Source: Anaerolinea thermophila UNI-1 (GTDB lineage Bacteria; Chloroflexota; Anaerolineae; Anaerolineales; Anaerolineaceae). Taken from it: a stretch of DNA of 64,000 nucleotides. Shown one piece after another: positions 34,065 through 42,898 of the stretch (within the stretch, counting starts at the first letter, position 1; each line of letters begins with the position of its first letter). The stretch spans positions 3,410,001-3,474,000 of the forward strand of contig NC_014960.1 in NCBI RefSeq assembly GCF_000199675.1. The letters are read 5' to 3'. The translations under genes and the position numbers were made by a program. Below the pieces are notes generated by a model, which worked only from the letters and a program-made list of their open reading frames with translations, was not told the origin of the DNA and searched no databases.

Positions 34065-34789
34065 ATCCATTCTCCCTGAATGAACGCGCGGGTGCGCGAG
34101 TCTGCGGGGTGTTCAAAAAAAGAGGGGGTTTCGGCAACCTCGATGAGTTTTCCTTCCAGCAGAAGCGCAGTGCGGTGCGCCAGACGGCGCGCCTGAAAGA
34201 CGTTGTGCGTCACCACTACCAGGGTCATGCCCTGCTGGCGGTTAAGGCGCTGGATGAGTTCCTCAATCAGGCGCACGTTGTAGGGGTCGAGGTTGGCGGT
34301 GGGTTCATCGAGCAACAGTACTTCGGGCTGAAGGACGATGGCGCGCGCCAGGGCGGTGCGCTGAATTTCGCCGCCGGAGAGCGTGTGGGCGCGCACGTGC
34401 ACCATTTTTTCCATGCCCACTTCGCGCAGAGATTGCTCCACCCGCTGATGATGATTGTGTTCGCCTCGCAGGCGCACCCCGTAAGCTACATTGGCGCGCA
34501 CGCTGGCGTTGAACAGCACGGGACGCTGGAAGACCAGCGTCACCCGCCGCCGCAGTGCCAGGGGCATTTCGGCGGTCAGCGGGGTGAAGGGAAAATTGTC
34601 AAAGAGGATTTGACCGCGCGTTGGGGTTTCGAGGAACGCCAGCAGGCGCAAAAGAGTGCTTTTACCTGAGCCGCTGGGACCGATAACCGCCAGAATCTCG
34701 CCTTTCCGAATGCTTAAATCCGGCACATCCAGCACGGTGCGATTCTGGTAGGTCTGTTGCAGGTGTTCGATGCGATAAAGCGTTTCCAT
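34058..34789 (-). CDS. tupC: Tungstate-type ABC transporter ATPase
   Basis: 243 residues with the full ABC set: Walker A GPSGSGKST (residues 33-41), signature LSGGEIQRTALARA, Walker B VLLLDEPTA and a switch His in VVVTHNVFQA. The short form without a C-terminal regulatory domain fits Tup systems. It drives import through TupB. Its stop overlaps the tupA start by seven bases. Upstream its start region is duplicated (see repeat at 34761). Confidence 0.92.
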   Translation of the reverse strand: METLYRIEHLQQTYQNRTVLDVPDLSIRKGEILAVIGPSGSGKSTLLRLLAFLETPTRGQILFDNFPFTPLTAEMPLALRRRVTLVFQRPVLFNASVRANVAYGVRLRGEHNHHQRVEQSLREVGMEKMVHVRAHTLSGGEIQRTALARAIVLQPEVLLLDEPTANLDPYNVRLIEELIQRLNRQQGMTLVVVTHNVFQARRLAHRTALLLEGKLIEVAETPSFFEHPADSRTRAFIQGEWIC

Positions 34790-34870
34790 AAGATTTCATC
34801 AGTGCCTGCTTATCAATTATACTACAAATTCAAGGTGTTCGATGCGATAAAGCGTTTCCATAAGATTTCA
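34761..34870 (-). repeat. 38-base direct repeat from tandem duplication of the tupB/tupC junction
   Basis: Positions 34761-34798 and 34833-34870 are identical over 38 bases, 72 bases apart. The unit contains the tupB stop codon context, the tupC ATG and its first nine codons. The upstream copy gives a decoy start that encodes METLYRIEHL and stops after 14 codons. A TATAAT (minus strand) lies in the 34-base spacer. Confidence 0.9.
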
Positions 34871-35524
34871 GGCGTCCTGCCAGCGGTCCTGCAGGATGAA
34901 CAGCAGGGCGTTGACCACAAATGCCATGCCCAGAAGAATCAGGCTGAGGGCGAGAGCGGTGTTGAAATTGCCCTGGCGGGTTTCCAGCACAATGGCGGTG
35001 GTCAGTACACGGGTACGTCCTTCGATATTGCCGCCCACCATCATCACCGCGCCCACTTCGGAGATAATGCCGCCAAAGCCCGCCACAATGGCGGCAATCA
35101 CGCCGTTGCGGGCTTCGCGCAGGACGGCAAGCGCCGCCTGCGTGCGGGTTGCGCCCAGCGCCATCACCTGCAGGCGCAGGGCGGGATCCACCGCCTGAAC
35201 GGCAGTCATGGTAAAGCCTGCCACCAGCGGGAACGCCAGGATGATCTGAGCCAGAATCATGGCTTCGGGGGTAAACAGGTCGGGCAGGAAGGGCAAGCCT
35301 GCCAGCGGACTGCGCTGAGAGAGCAAAAAATAGACCAGCAAGCCAATCACCACGGGGGGAAAGCCCATCCCCGTGTAAATGAGGATGATGGCAATCCGTT
35401 TTCCCGGAAAACGGTTCAGCCCCAGCAAAATTCCCGCAGGAATTCCCAGCAGGGAACTGAAGAAAAGCGCGATACCCGAAACGCGCAGAGAAAGAAGGAC
35501 AATTTCATCCAGTTGAGCGTTCAT
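34868..35524 (-). CDS. tupB: Tungstate-type ABC transporter permease
   Basis: 218 residues from the ATG at 35524; an ATG at 35536 is an alternative, and neither has a strong ribosome-binding site. About five membrane helices. The ATPase-contact loop is LQVMALGATRTQAALAVLREARNGV around residues 127-151. GRTRVLTTAIVLETRQG near 170-186 matches permeases of tungstate and related oxyanion importers. First gene of tupBCA, behind a leader that contains two terminator-like stems. Confidence 0.9.
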   Translation of the reverse strand: MNAQLDEIVLLSLRVSGIALFFSSLLGIPAGILLGLNRFPGKRIAIILIYTGMGFPPVVIGLLVYFLLSQRSPLAGLPFLPDLFTPEAMILAQIILAFPLVAGFTMTAVQAVDPALRLQVMALGATRTQAALAVLREARNGVIAAIVAGFGGIISEVGAVMMVGGNIEGRTRVLTTAIVLETRQGNFNTALALSLILLGMAFVVNALLFILQDRWQDA

Positions 35525-35547
35525 GGAGCCTGTCATGATTTTACTTG

Positions 35548-35653
35548 AAAAAAAACGGCATGGGGGGTTCCCCGTGCGGGGAATTCCCGGCGGCGTCCTT
35601 TCGCGGGAAAAAAAGAATCCCCCATGAGGAATCTCTTCCTTTTGAGGGATTCT
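35548..35653 (-). promoter_or_regulatory. Leader with two mutually exclusive terminator stems between pyrH and tupB
   Basis: On the minus strand, AGAATCCC (35653-35646) can pair with GGGATTCT (35621-35614), followed by seven T. Alternatively CATGGGGG (35626-35619), which shares three of those bases, pairs with CCCCCATG (35566-35559), followed by CCG and eight T. The second stem encloses the hairpin TTCCCC-GCAC-GGGGAA and a weaker one. The first can end pyrH transcription; the second would end the tup leader. Confidence 0.65.
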
Positions 35654-35675
35654 GAAACCTGCAGGGTTCAGGGCT

Positions 35676-36410
<735 letters not shown>

Positions 36411-36434
36411 TTATGCTTCTCCATTTTTTAGAAA

Positions 36435-36459
36435 AAAAGCCAACCTTTCGGTTGGCTTT
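36435..36459 (-). terminator. Rho-independent terminator between tsf and pyrH
   Basis: AAAGCCAACC and GGTTGGCTTT pair perfectly around TTTC; on the minus strand TTTTTTTCTAAAAAA follows. It separates the ribosomal protein and elongation factor pair from pyrH, which could be reached by partial read-through. Confidence 0.92.
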
Positions 36460-36465
36460 CAGTGG

Positions 36466-37068
36466 TTAACTCGAGGCTTCGCCCAGTTCCCAGCGGACGA
36501 ACCGCCGCACCACGATGTTTTCTTTTAAGGAAACTGCCAGTTCGTTGTACAGATCCTGGATGGTCTTGCTCTCATCGCGGATGTACTTCTGGCGCATCAG
36601 GACGGTTTCATCCTTGAATTTGCTCAGGTAGCCTTCCACAATGCGCGGAATGACGGCTTCGGGTTTGCCCTCTTCGCGGGCGCGCGCCGCGGCGATATCG
36701 GCTTCACGCTTCAGTTCGGCTTCGGGAATGTCTTCTTCCTTAACCCAGCGGGGGGAGGAAGCGGCGATCTGCAGTGCCAGTTCGTGGGCAAAGGCGCGGA
36801 AGGAAGCCTCGCGGGCGACGAAATCGCTCTCGCAGTTTACTTCCACCACTACTGCCACACGCCCGTTGCCGTGCGAGTACACTTCAATAACGCCTTCGGA
36901 AGCGGTGCGGTCGGAGCGCTTGGCGGCTTGCGCCAGACCCTTCTCGCGCAGGTAATCCACTGCCTTTTCGTAATCGCCGTTGGATTGTTCCAGCGCCTTG
37001 CGGCAGTCCAGAATGCCCGCGCCGGTTGCATCGCGCAGTTGCTTGATCATTTCGGTCGTAATTGCCAT
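36466..37068 (-). CDS. tsf: Translation elongation factor Ts
   Basis: 200 residues from the ATG at 37068. It has TEMIKQLRDATGAGILDCRKALEQ at the N-terminus (the EF-Ts signature with the TGAG motif) and ALEQSNGDYEKAVDYLREKG, then VVEVNCESDFVAR, the TDFV-type contact motif. The short form of about 200 residues, with one core subdomain reduced, is as in Thermus and other deep lineages rather than E. coli (about 280). It exchanges GDP on EF-Tu. It follows rpsB by about 50 bases. Confidence 0.97.
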   Translation of the reverse strand: MAITTEMIKQLRDATGAGILDCRKALEQSNGDYEKAVDYLREKGLAQAAKRSDRTASEGVIEVYSHGNGRVAVVVEVNCESDFVAREASFRAFAHELALQIAASSPRWVKEEDIPEAELKREADIAAARAREEGKPEAVIPRIVEGYLSKFKDETVLMRQKYIRDESKTIQDLYNELAVSLKENIVVRRFVRWELGEASS

Positions 37069-37119
37069 GGTCTTGTTCCCGTCTTTCTCAAAATCTTCAA
37101 AATTCATTCACCGGAGGAA

Positions 37120-37956
37120 TTACTCTTCCTCGAATTCGTCCTCGCTAAAGCCTTTCATCTTTGCCAGGGTGGATTCGCCCAGAAGATCTTCATCCGAGAC
37201 CTCTTCTTCCACACCCACGGTCACCGCGCCCATATCCACGGGAGCAGATTCCTCGCTCACCTCTTCCTTGCGGTAGGCTTTACCCTCGTTAACAGCATCG
37301 GCAATCTTGCCCACCAGCAGTTTGATGGCGCGGATGGCGTCGTCGTTCGAGGGGATGACGTAGTCCACGCCGCGCGGGTCGCAGTTGGTATCCACCAGCG
37401 CAATCACGGGGATGCCCATCTTGTTGGCTTCGTGAACGGCGGTGGCTTCGCGGTCCACATCCACCACAAAGAGCAGGTCGGGCAGGCGTTTCATCTTGCG
37501 GATACCGCCCAGGCGCACCTCAAGACGGTCGATCTCGCGCTGAATCAGCAAGCCTTCCTTCTTGGTCAGGCGCGAGAGTTCGCCACTGTCGCGCATGCGT
37601 TCCATGCGTTCCAGTTCCTGAATACGCTGGTAGAACGTAATCCAGTTGGTGAGGATGCCGCCCATCCAGCGTTCCACCACGTAGGGCATGCCACAGCGTT
37701 CGGCTTCTTCGCGCACGGTTTCCTGCGCCTGGCGCTTGGTGCCAACAAACAGCACCGTGCCGCCGTTGGCAACGGTATCGCGCACCAGGTTGTACGCCGT
37801 ATTCAGGGCTTTGACGGTTTGCTGAAGGTCGATGATGTGAATCCCGTTGCGCTCGGTGAAGATGTACGGGCGCATGTGCGGGTTCCATTTGTTCGTGCGG
37901 TGTCCAAAGTGGACGCCGCTCTCCAGAAGGGCTTTCATGGAGATCACAGTAGCCAT
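37120..37956 (-). CDS. rpsB: 30S ribosomal protein S2
   Basis: 278 residues. Typical S2 motifs: [22 protein letters not shown] at 8-28, [32 protein letters not shown] and [28 protein letters not shown]. The C-terminus carries an acidic extension of about 45 residues ([11 protein letters not shown], ending SEDEFEEE), longer than E. coli S2. First gene of the rpsB-tsf unit. The 237-base region upstream (37957-38193) holds its promoter and leader; I see no clear conserved structure in it. Confidence 0.97.
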   Translation of the reverse strand: MATVISMKALLESGVHFGHRTNKWNPHMRPYIFTERNGIHIIDLQQTVKALNTAYNLVRDTVANGGTVLFVGTKRQAQETVREEAERCGMPYVVERWMGGILTNWITFYQRIQELERMERMRDSGELSRLTKKEGLLIQREIDRLEVRLGGIRKMKRLPDLLFVVDVDREATAVHEANKMGIPVIALVDTNCDPRGVDYVIPSNDDAIRAIKLLVGKIADAVNEGKAYRKEEVSEESAPVDMGAVTVGVEEEVSDEDLLGESTLAKMKGFSEDEFEEE

Positions 37957-38193
37957 TATTCCTTTTTCTCCTTTGCGTTATTCTCCCGCTGTCCTCATTC
38001 CACCCTCTCACCCCTTTTGGGGGGCACGCAAGGGCAGTCAGCCAGCGTGTGAGTTGAAATGTTCGCTCACCTCTTTGGCGAGCCGATGGATTTTACCACA
38101 AAATAAGAGGAATCGTCCAGACTCGCCCCCGATTCCTGCGCAAAAAGGGGGCGCGCTCCATCCCCTGCGGCTTTCTCAACTCCTGACAGGCGC

Positions 38194-38874
38194 TCAGCCT
38201 TTCAGGTAGTTTTCCAGCGCACTGGCATTTTTCATCGCCGGTTCAAATTCGGGGTTCAGTTCAGCCGATAACCTGAAGTGGTGCAGGGCTTGCCGGTAGT
38301 CTTGCGCATCCAGCCCGTCGGTATCGCCAAAATGCACCAGCGCCAGCCCGTACATGAACTGCAAGAGGTAGTTCTCGGGGAACTTCTCCACCGCCAGGCG
38401 ACCGGTTTCCAGACCCCGCCGCCAGTCCTGCGCTTCCATGAAGTACTCCATCGTCAGGAAATACCCCAGCCATTCCACTTCCCGCATGCGGGGATGATGC
38501 TGGTAGAGCCAGTTAAAGTGCTCGCGAATCTCATCGGCGTACATGCGCGAAGAGGTGGTCGGGCGGTTGAAACCCAGCAGAGACAGGCAGAGCAGGATGC
38601 GCGGCTGAGGGGCATCCGGATTCAGGGCAATGGCTTGCCTGAGGTATTCCTCAGCATGGGCGCTCTGCCCCAGGTTCGTGTACAACTTCGCCAGTTCCAT
38701 GGCTTCGTCGAACGTCGGAGTGCGCCCGACAACGGCGCGGCGCAGTTCCTTAATGCGGGCTTCCTGTTGCTGACGGGTGGAGATTTTCTTGATTTGCGTA
38801 CCGCAGTAGGTACAATGTGTTGAGGTAGAGTCCAGCGGAGCCCCGCAGGAAGGGCAGTGGATGGTCTTTTTCAT
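38194..38874 (-). CDS. Zinc-ribbon and TPR-type protein
   Basis: 226 residues from the ATG at 38874, with GGGAG eight bases upstream. Residues 6-26 form a zinc ribbon (CPSCGAPLDSTSTHCTYCG, two CxxC pairs). The rest is helical repeat of TPR type: AMELAKLYTNLGQSAHAEEYLRQAIALNPDAP, and near the end ALHHFRLSAELNPEFEPA. Such proteins are protein-binding adapters; no enzyme motif is seen and the partner is unknown. It is a single gene, separated from its neighbours by more than 170 bases on each side. Confidence 0.82.
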   Translation of the reverse strand: MKKTIHCPSCGAPLDSTSTHCTYCGTQIKKISTRQQQEARIKELRRAVVGRTPTFDEAMELAKLYTNLGQSAHAEEYLRQAIALNPDAPQPRILLCLSLLGFNRPTTSSRMYADEIREHFNWLYQHHPRMREVEWLGYFLTMEYFMEAQDWRRGLETGRLAVEKFPENYLLQFMYGLALVHFGDTDGLDAQDYRQALHHFRLSAELNPEFEPAMKNASALENYLKG

Positions 38875-39053
38875 TTGACTATCTCCCTGATTTTCCTTAT
38901 GCCGATGGCGACTCAAAGAGAACCGAAAATTTACCCTTAAATATACATGAAGTTTTTAAATTGAAATATCCAAAATCCCCCCCCAAAAAAATCTAACCGG
39001 CAAGTTTCCCGGCATGCGCACTGCCTGCAACAGCCCCACCCGCAGGACTGATC

Positions 39054-39650
39054 TCAGCCGCGCACCCACCTGCCGCGCTGGACTTTCCAGCCCTTCAGCA
39101 CGTGGATTTCGCCTTCCACCCTGCCGCCCGCGTAAATGCGCAGGACGCCGAACGACGGCGGCACCCGCCCGGGGATGATGCCCAGACTGGCAGAGCCGGG
39201 GTTGAAGAACAGTTTGCCGCCCTCGCGGCGGTTCTCCGCCTGATGGGTGTGCCCGTAGATGATGACATCGGCATGCGGACAAGCCCGCAGAACCACGTTG
39301 CGGTAGCGCTCAAAACGGTAGCCCTGCAGGACGTAGAGGGCTTTATCCCACCAGTAGCGCAGGAACGAGCCCTGCCCGTGAATCAGCGCCAGGCGCGCGC
39401 CGCCCAGTTCCATCTCCACCGCCCACGGCAGGGCAGGGGTAAACATCCAGTCGCGGTTGCCGCGCGCGGCGCTCACCGGCGCCACCTGCTCAAGTTCATC
39501 CAGCACCGCCGGCACGCACACATCCCCGGCGTGCAGAATGCGCTGAACCCCCTGCGCACGCAGGCACTCGATCAGCGCGGGGTGCAGGGCATTGACGCGG
39601 TCGGGGACATGAGTATCGGCAACCACGCCGAGGGTAATCAGCGGCTCCAT
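39054..39650 (-). CDS. YfcE/MJ0936-type metallophosphoesterase
   Basis: 198 residues with all metal-binding motifs of calcineurin-like phosphoesterases: VVADTHVPD (DxH), LHAGDVC (GD), ARGNRDW (GNxD in the form GNRD), an isolated His in ALIHGQG, and IYGHTHQAE (GHTH). FNPGSASLG is typical of the YfcE/MJ0936 subgroup, whose members hydrolyse phosphodiesters in vitro. It overlaps the HAD gene upstream by 13 bases. Downstream, 38875-39053 holds a run of C and an imperfect stem but no gene. Confidence 0.93.
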   Translation of the reverse strand: MEPLITLGVVADTHVPDRVNALHPALIECLRAQGVQRILHAGDVCVPAVLDELEQVAPVSAARGNRDWMFTPALPWAVEMELGGARLALIHGQGSFLRYWWDKALYVLQGYRFERYRNVVLRACPHADVIIYGHTHQAENRREGGKLFFNPGSASLGIIPGRVPPSFGVLRIYAGGRVEGEIHVLKGWKVQRGRWVRG

Positions 39651-40279
39651 GCGTTCTCCAGCAGGCGGCGCAGGGTTTCGAGGGCCTGCGCGGTAGTTTG
39701 AAAATGCACCCCCACCAGCCCGGCGCGGCGCGCGCCTTCCACATTTTCCACAAAATCATCCACAAAGACGGTCTGCCCGGCAGAAGCGCCCAGATGCGCC
39801 AGCGCCGCCGCAAACGCCCGCGGATCGGGCTTGCGCGCGCCCAGCATGGACGAGGTCAGCCACACCTCGACGGCGCGGTCGAGCAGGTCGGCGGGCGCTC
39901 CGAAGGCGCACAACAGCGCGCGCAGGTCTCTCGTCCAGGCGTTGGAGAGCAAGCCCGTGCGCACGCGCGGACGCGCCTCTGCCAGAAACGCCAGCAGAGC
40001 GGTATCCACGCGGTCGCCCGCCCAGAACTGCTCGCGGAAGGCAGTCAACTGCGGAGCAGAAAGGCGCAGGGTGCGGGCAACGAAATCCCAGACGGCGGGC
40101 TCATCCGCCTCACCGCGTTCAGCCGCCAGCGCGGCGGGCGAGGCAAACACCAGTTTCTCCAGGTCGGCGCGGGACATGCCGTACTGCCGCGCCAGCGCCT
40201 CGCGCGGCGCGGGGTCTTCGGTGCGCAGAATCACCCCGCCAACGTCAAACAGAAGGGCTTGAATCGGGGGCGTTTGCAT
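39638..40279 (-). CDS. HAD family hydrolase
   Basis: 213 residues. HAD motifs: LLFDVGGVILRTED with the nucleophile Asp (the second Asp position is Gly, as in the FDxGGV subgroup), GLLSNAW (motif II Ser), ARKPDPRAF (motif III Lys) and FVDDFVENVEGARRAGLVGVHF (motif IV Asp pair). The helical cap lies between residues 20 and 90. Such enzymes are small-molecule phosphatases; substrate unknown. The gene overlaps the phosphoesterase gene by 13 bases, so two phosphatase-type enzymes are co-expressed. Confidence 0.92.
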   Translation of the reverse strand: MQTPPIQALLFDVGGVILRTEDPAPREALARQYGMSRADLEKLVFASPAALAAERGEADEPAVWDFVARTLRLSAPQLTAFREQFWAGDRVDTALLAFLAEARPRVRTGLLSNAWTRDLRALLCAFGAPADLLDRAVEVWLTSSMLGARKPDPRAFAAALAHLGASAGQTVFVDDFVENVEGARRAGLVGVHFQTTAQALETLRRLLENAWSR

Positions 40280-40310
40280 GGGGTGAAGTATATCACGAGC
40301 GGAAAAAACG

Positions 40311-40348
40311 AAAAAAATCCGCCCGCCGTCAGAATCAGCGGACGGATT
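40311..40348 (-). terminator. Rho-independent terminator of the DUF2726-type gene
   Basis: On the minus strand AATCCGTCCGC and GCGGGCGGATT form a stem with one mismatch, followed by TTTTTT. It starts about 20 bases after the stop of the gene at 40369. Confidence 0.82.
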
Positions 40349-40368
40349 GTCTCATCCGTACAATTTAG

Positions 40369-41067
40369 TTACGCCGGCGGTCTCTGCGCAGGGACAGGCT
40401 TTACTTCCCGACAGCGCGGATAGTTTGAACAGCCGTAAAACTGCTTTCCCTTATGCTCGCCCTGCGTTACCGTGCGCAACACCATCGGGATATTGCATTT
40501 GGGGCAGAGGGGAGCAGAATCCTGTTTTGCGGGGGCAGGCGGATCGGAGACCGCCGGAGCGGTCGCGGGGGCTTCGGCGGCAGGTTTACCCAGCGCGTTC
40601 CTCAAATGCGGGGCGATCTTTTCGACAAGTTCCTGGGTGGTGTACGCCCGCTGGACGGGGAAGCGCACCAGAGGCAGGTTGGCGGCTTCAAAGACTCTGT
40701 CGACAAACTCATCCCTTTTCTGCCGGCGCTCCCGCTGATGGCTGGAATCATCCAGTTCAATGCCCAGGAGCGGCTTCATGGTTGCCGGGTCGCAAATCAG
40801 AAAATCCACATGCCGCTGAGCAATGCGGTTGAAATAGGCGAAGTTTTCATTGGGACGGGCGACAAAGAAAACATCCGCCAGGCGAACCTTGGACTGCAGG
40901 GTAAAGCGCGCCCCCAGCGTCGAAGACAGCACCTTATAAAAGGACAACTCCGCCGGAGAAAGAAAATCATCGCGCGTTCTGTAGGGCAACTCTTCAGGAA
41001 GATCATTTTTACGAAGGAAAGGAAAAATCAGACTCAAACACCCCTGTTTTTCTTTGGTCACTGCCAT
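40369..41067 (-). CDS. DUF2726 domain protein with topoisomerase-type zinc finger
   Basis: 232 residues from the ATG at 41067, with GGAG seven bases upstream. Residues about 38-155 match the DUF2726 nuclease-like fold: FLSPAELSFYKVLSS, KVRLADVFFV, HVDFLICDPATMKPLLGIELDDSSHQ (PD-(D/E)xK-like core with D, E and following K/R residues), then DEFVDRVFEAANLPLVRF. A Pro/Ala linker leads to a zinc finger, CPKCNIPM...FYGCSNYPRC, as at the C-terminus of topoisomerase I. A nucleic acid related role is likely; no partner is evident. Confidence 0.87.
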   Translation of the reverse strand: MAVTKEKQGCLSLIFPFLRKNDLPEELPYRTRDDFLSPAELSFYKVLSSTLGARFTLQSKVRLADVFFVARPNENFAYFNRIAQRHVDFLICDPATMKPLLGIELDDSSHQRERRQKRDEFVDRVFEAANLPLVRFPVQRAYTTQELVEKIAPHLRNALGKPAAEAPATAPAVSDPPAPAKQDSAPLCPKCNIPMVLRTVTQGEHKGKQFYGCSNYPRCREVKPVPAQRPPA

Positions 41068-41214
41068 GTGAAAGACTCCGGAAATGAAAGATGTGTCAAT
41101 ATTTTGCCACAAAACCTTCAGGAGCAGAAATATACGCCGGGCAGGGATTTTCCCGGCATTCTTTGCGCCTTTGCGGGAAACCCCATTGCTCTTCCTTATC
41201 TTCTCGCACGGACG

Positions 41215-41826
41215 TTAAATCAGGTACACCCTCACTTCGGTATCTCCGTCGTTGACCTCGACGATGAGTGGTTCGCGCGATTTGCCCACCGCGTCCAGCA
41301 TTTCGGGCATGGACTGAGCCACGCCGGGCTGATCGCGCAAGCCGGGGATGACCCCGCCGAAGAGCGTGAAGAACCATTTCCCCAGCAGGATGGGAATGGG
41401 GAACGACAGGGCAATCTGCACCTTGCCCTTCTCGCGCACGCGCAGGTGAAGCCAGCGCGCCCCGCGGCTCCAGACTGCCAGCAGTACCACCAGCAACCCA
41501 AGGAAGAGGGGGAAGAAGCCACACACAAACCAGAACGGGCTGGAAGCGGCATACCCCAGGGTGATCAGGGCAATGCCGACGATGAGGATGAACCCGCCGA
41601 TGCCCAGCGGAATCAGCCACCACAACCGCCAGCGGTTGAGGCGCACATCCATTTCGGCGGGGCTTTCCAGCACCTCGCCTGCCGCCGGGGGGATGTCTTC
41701 TTCGGGCGATGCAGGCATCTCTTTGGGTGGCGTTTCACCGCGCAGGTATTCTTCGGCTTGTTCGGGCGTTAATTCGCCGCGCTCCACTTTCTTTAAAATT
41801 TCGCGCATGGATTCTGGCATGGGCAT
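41215..41826 (-). CDS. Two-helix membrane protein with SHOCT-like N-terminus
   Basis: 203 residues from the ATG at 41826, which follows CGGAGAC. The first 30 residues form a short helical motif, ILKKVERGELTPEQAEEYLRGE, similar to SHOCT-like oligomerisation segments. An acidic linker leads to two adjacent membrane helices (LWWLIPLGIGGFILIVGIALITLGY and FWFVCGFFPLFLGLLVVLLAVW), followed by a cytoplasmic beta-rich domain of about 90 residues that ends TEVRVYLI. I do not recognise the domain. Similar N-terminal motifs appear in regulators of membrane stress, but that is only a resemblance. Confidence 0.78.
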   Translation of the reverse strand: MPMPESMREILKKVERGELTPEQAEEYLRGETPPKEMPASPEEDIPPAAGEVLESPAEMDVRLNRWRLWWLIPLGIGGFILIVGIALITLGYAASSPFWFVCGFFPLFLGLLVVLLAVWSRGARWLHLRVREKGKVQIALSFPIPILLGKWFFTLFGGVIPGLRDQPGVAQSMPEMLDAVGKSREPLIVEVNDGDTEVRVYLI

Positions 41827-41897
41827 GTCTCCGTGTGAATACAGATAAGTCCTATTGTACGCCATTTCCCGCGCAGTCCCATCGTCGGGGGAGCGCA

Positions 41898-42025
41898 CCC
41901 CGAGCCTGCCGAGGGGCGCAGTAAGGATTATTGACCGCAAAGGCGCGAAGGACGCAAAAAAAAAATCGTGTGCCTCGACAGGCTCGGCGAACGGCTTGAC
42001 AGGCTCAGCCTTGGGCAGGCTCGGG
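41898..42025. repeat. Composite of two dispersed repeat families, running into the rarD 3' end
   Basis: CGAGCCTGCCGAGG (41901), CTCGACAGGCTCGG (41974) and TTGACAGGCTCAG (41996) belong to the CGACAGGCTCAG family; GACCGCAAAGGCGCGAAGG (41933) is the CACCGCAAAGGCGCGAAG family, another copy of which is inverted at 41159-41177. The last unit supplies the final codons and stop of rarD. Confidence 0.7.
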
Positions 42026-42898
42026 CTTCGGCTCAGCCCGCCGCTGATGCCAGTACCCCTCTGCCAGATACAGCGCCAGCGCCAGCCACACCACGCTGAA
42101 TCCCACCAGCCGCGCCTGGTCAAACGGCTCGTGATACAGGAACACCCCCAGCAGGAACTGCATGGTGGGCGAGAGGTACTGAATCAAGCCCATGGTCGAA
42201 AGCGGGATGAGCCGCGCCCCCATGCCGAAGAACAGCAGGGGCGTTGCCGTCACCACCCCCGCCAGCGCCAGCAGAAGCGACTCCAGCGCGCTGACGTGCA
42301 AAAACGCCCCCTGCCCGCGGGTTTCCAGGAAAATCAGGTATCCCAGCATCAGCGGGGTGACCGCGCCGGTCTCCAGCGTCAAGCCGTGCAGGGAGTTGAG
42401 CGGGAAGGTCTTTTTCAGGTAGCCGTAGATGCCAAAGGTGAACGCCAGCGCCAGCGCCAGCCACGGCAGGCGTCCGTAGGCAAATGTCATGTACAGCACG
42501 CCCGCCAGCGCCAGCCCGATGGCAAGCCACTGCCCGGGGCGCAGGCGCTCGCGCAGGAACACCACCCCCAGCAGGACGTTCACCAGCGGGTTGATGAAAT
42601 ACCCCAGCGAGGTTTCCACCACATGATTGGCGTTGACGCCCCAAATGTACATGCCCCAGTTCAGCGTCACCAGCGCGCCGGAGAGGGCATACACCCCCAG
42701 AACGCGCGGCGAAAGCCGGGCGCGCAGAGCTTCCCACTCCCGCCGCAGGGTGATGAGCAGGACCAGAAACACCAGCGACCACACCACGCGGTGCGCCAGA
42801 ATCTGCACCGAAGGCACGTTCTGCAGGGCTTTCCAGTACAGCGGAAAGACGCCCCACATCCCGTAAGCCAGAAAGGCGTACACGTACCCCTTTTTCAC
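42005..42898 (-). CDS. rarD: EamA family transporter RarD
   Basis: 297 residues from the GTG at 42898, which overlaps the upstream stop (GTGA) and has GAGGA about nine bases before it; an upstream TTG has no ribosome-binding site. About ten membrane helices in two EamA halves. RarD signatures: GVFPLYWKALQNVPSVQILAHRVVW, NWGMYIWGVNANHVVETSLGYFINPL and FFGMGARLIPLSTMGLIQYLSPT. RarD proteins are drug/metabolite superfamily exporters of unknown cargo. The last codons are formed by a dispersed repeat. Co-transcribed with the binding protein gene upstream. Confidence 0.95.
   Translation of the reverse strand: MKKGYVYAFLAYGMWGVFPLYWKALQNVPSVQILAHRVVWSLVFLVLLITLRREWEALRARLSPRVLGVYALSGALVTLNWGMYIWGVNANHVVETSLGYFINPLVNVLLGVVFLRERLRPGQWLAIGLALAGVLYMTFAYGRLPWLALALAFTFGIYGYLKKTFPLNSLHGLTLETGAVTPLMLGYLIFLETRGQGAFLHVSALESLLLALAGVVTATPLLFFGMGARLIPLSTMGLIQYLSPTMQFLLGVFLYHEPFDQARLVGFSVVWLALALYLAEGYWHQRRAEPKPEPAQG

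Noticed and set aside
35548..35653. A Moco riboswitch before tupB
   Set aside because: The leader has alternative stems, but I could not match the known Moco motif; it is kept only as an unassigned attenuator candidate.
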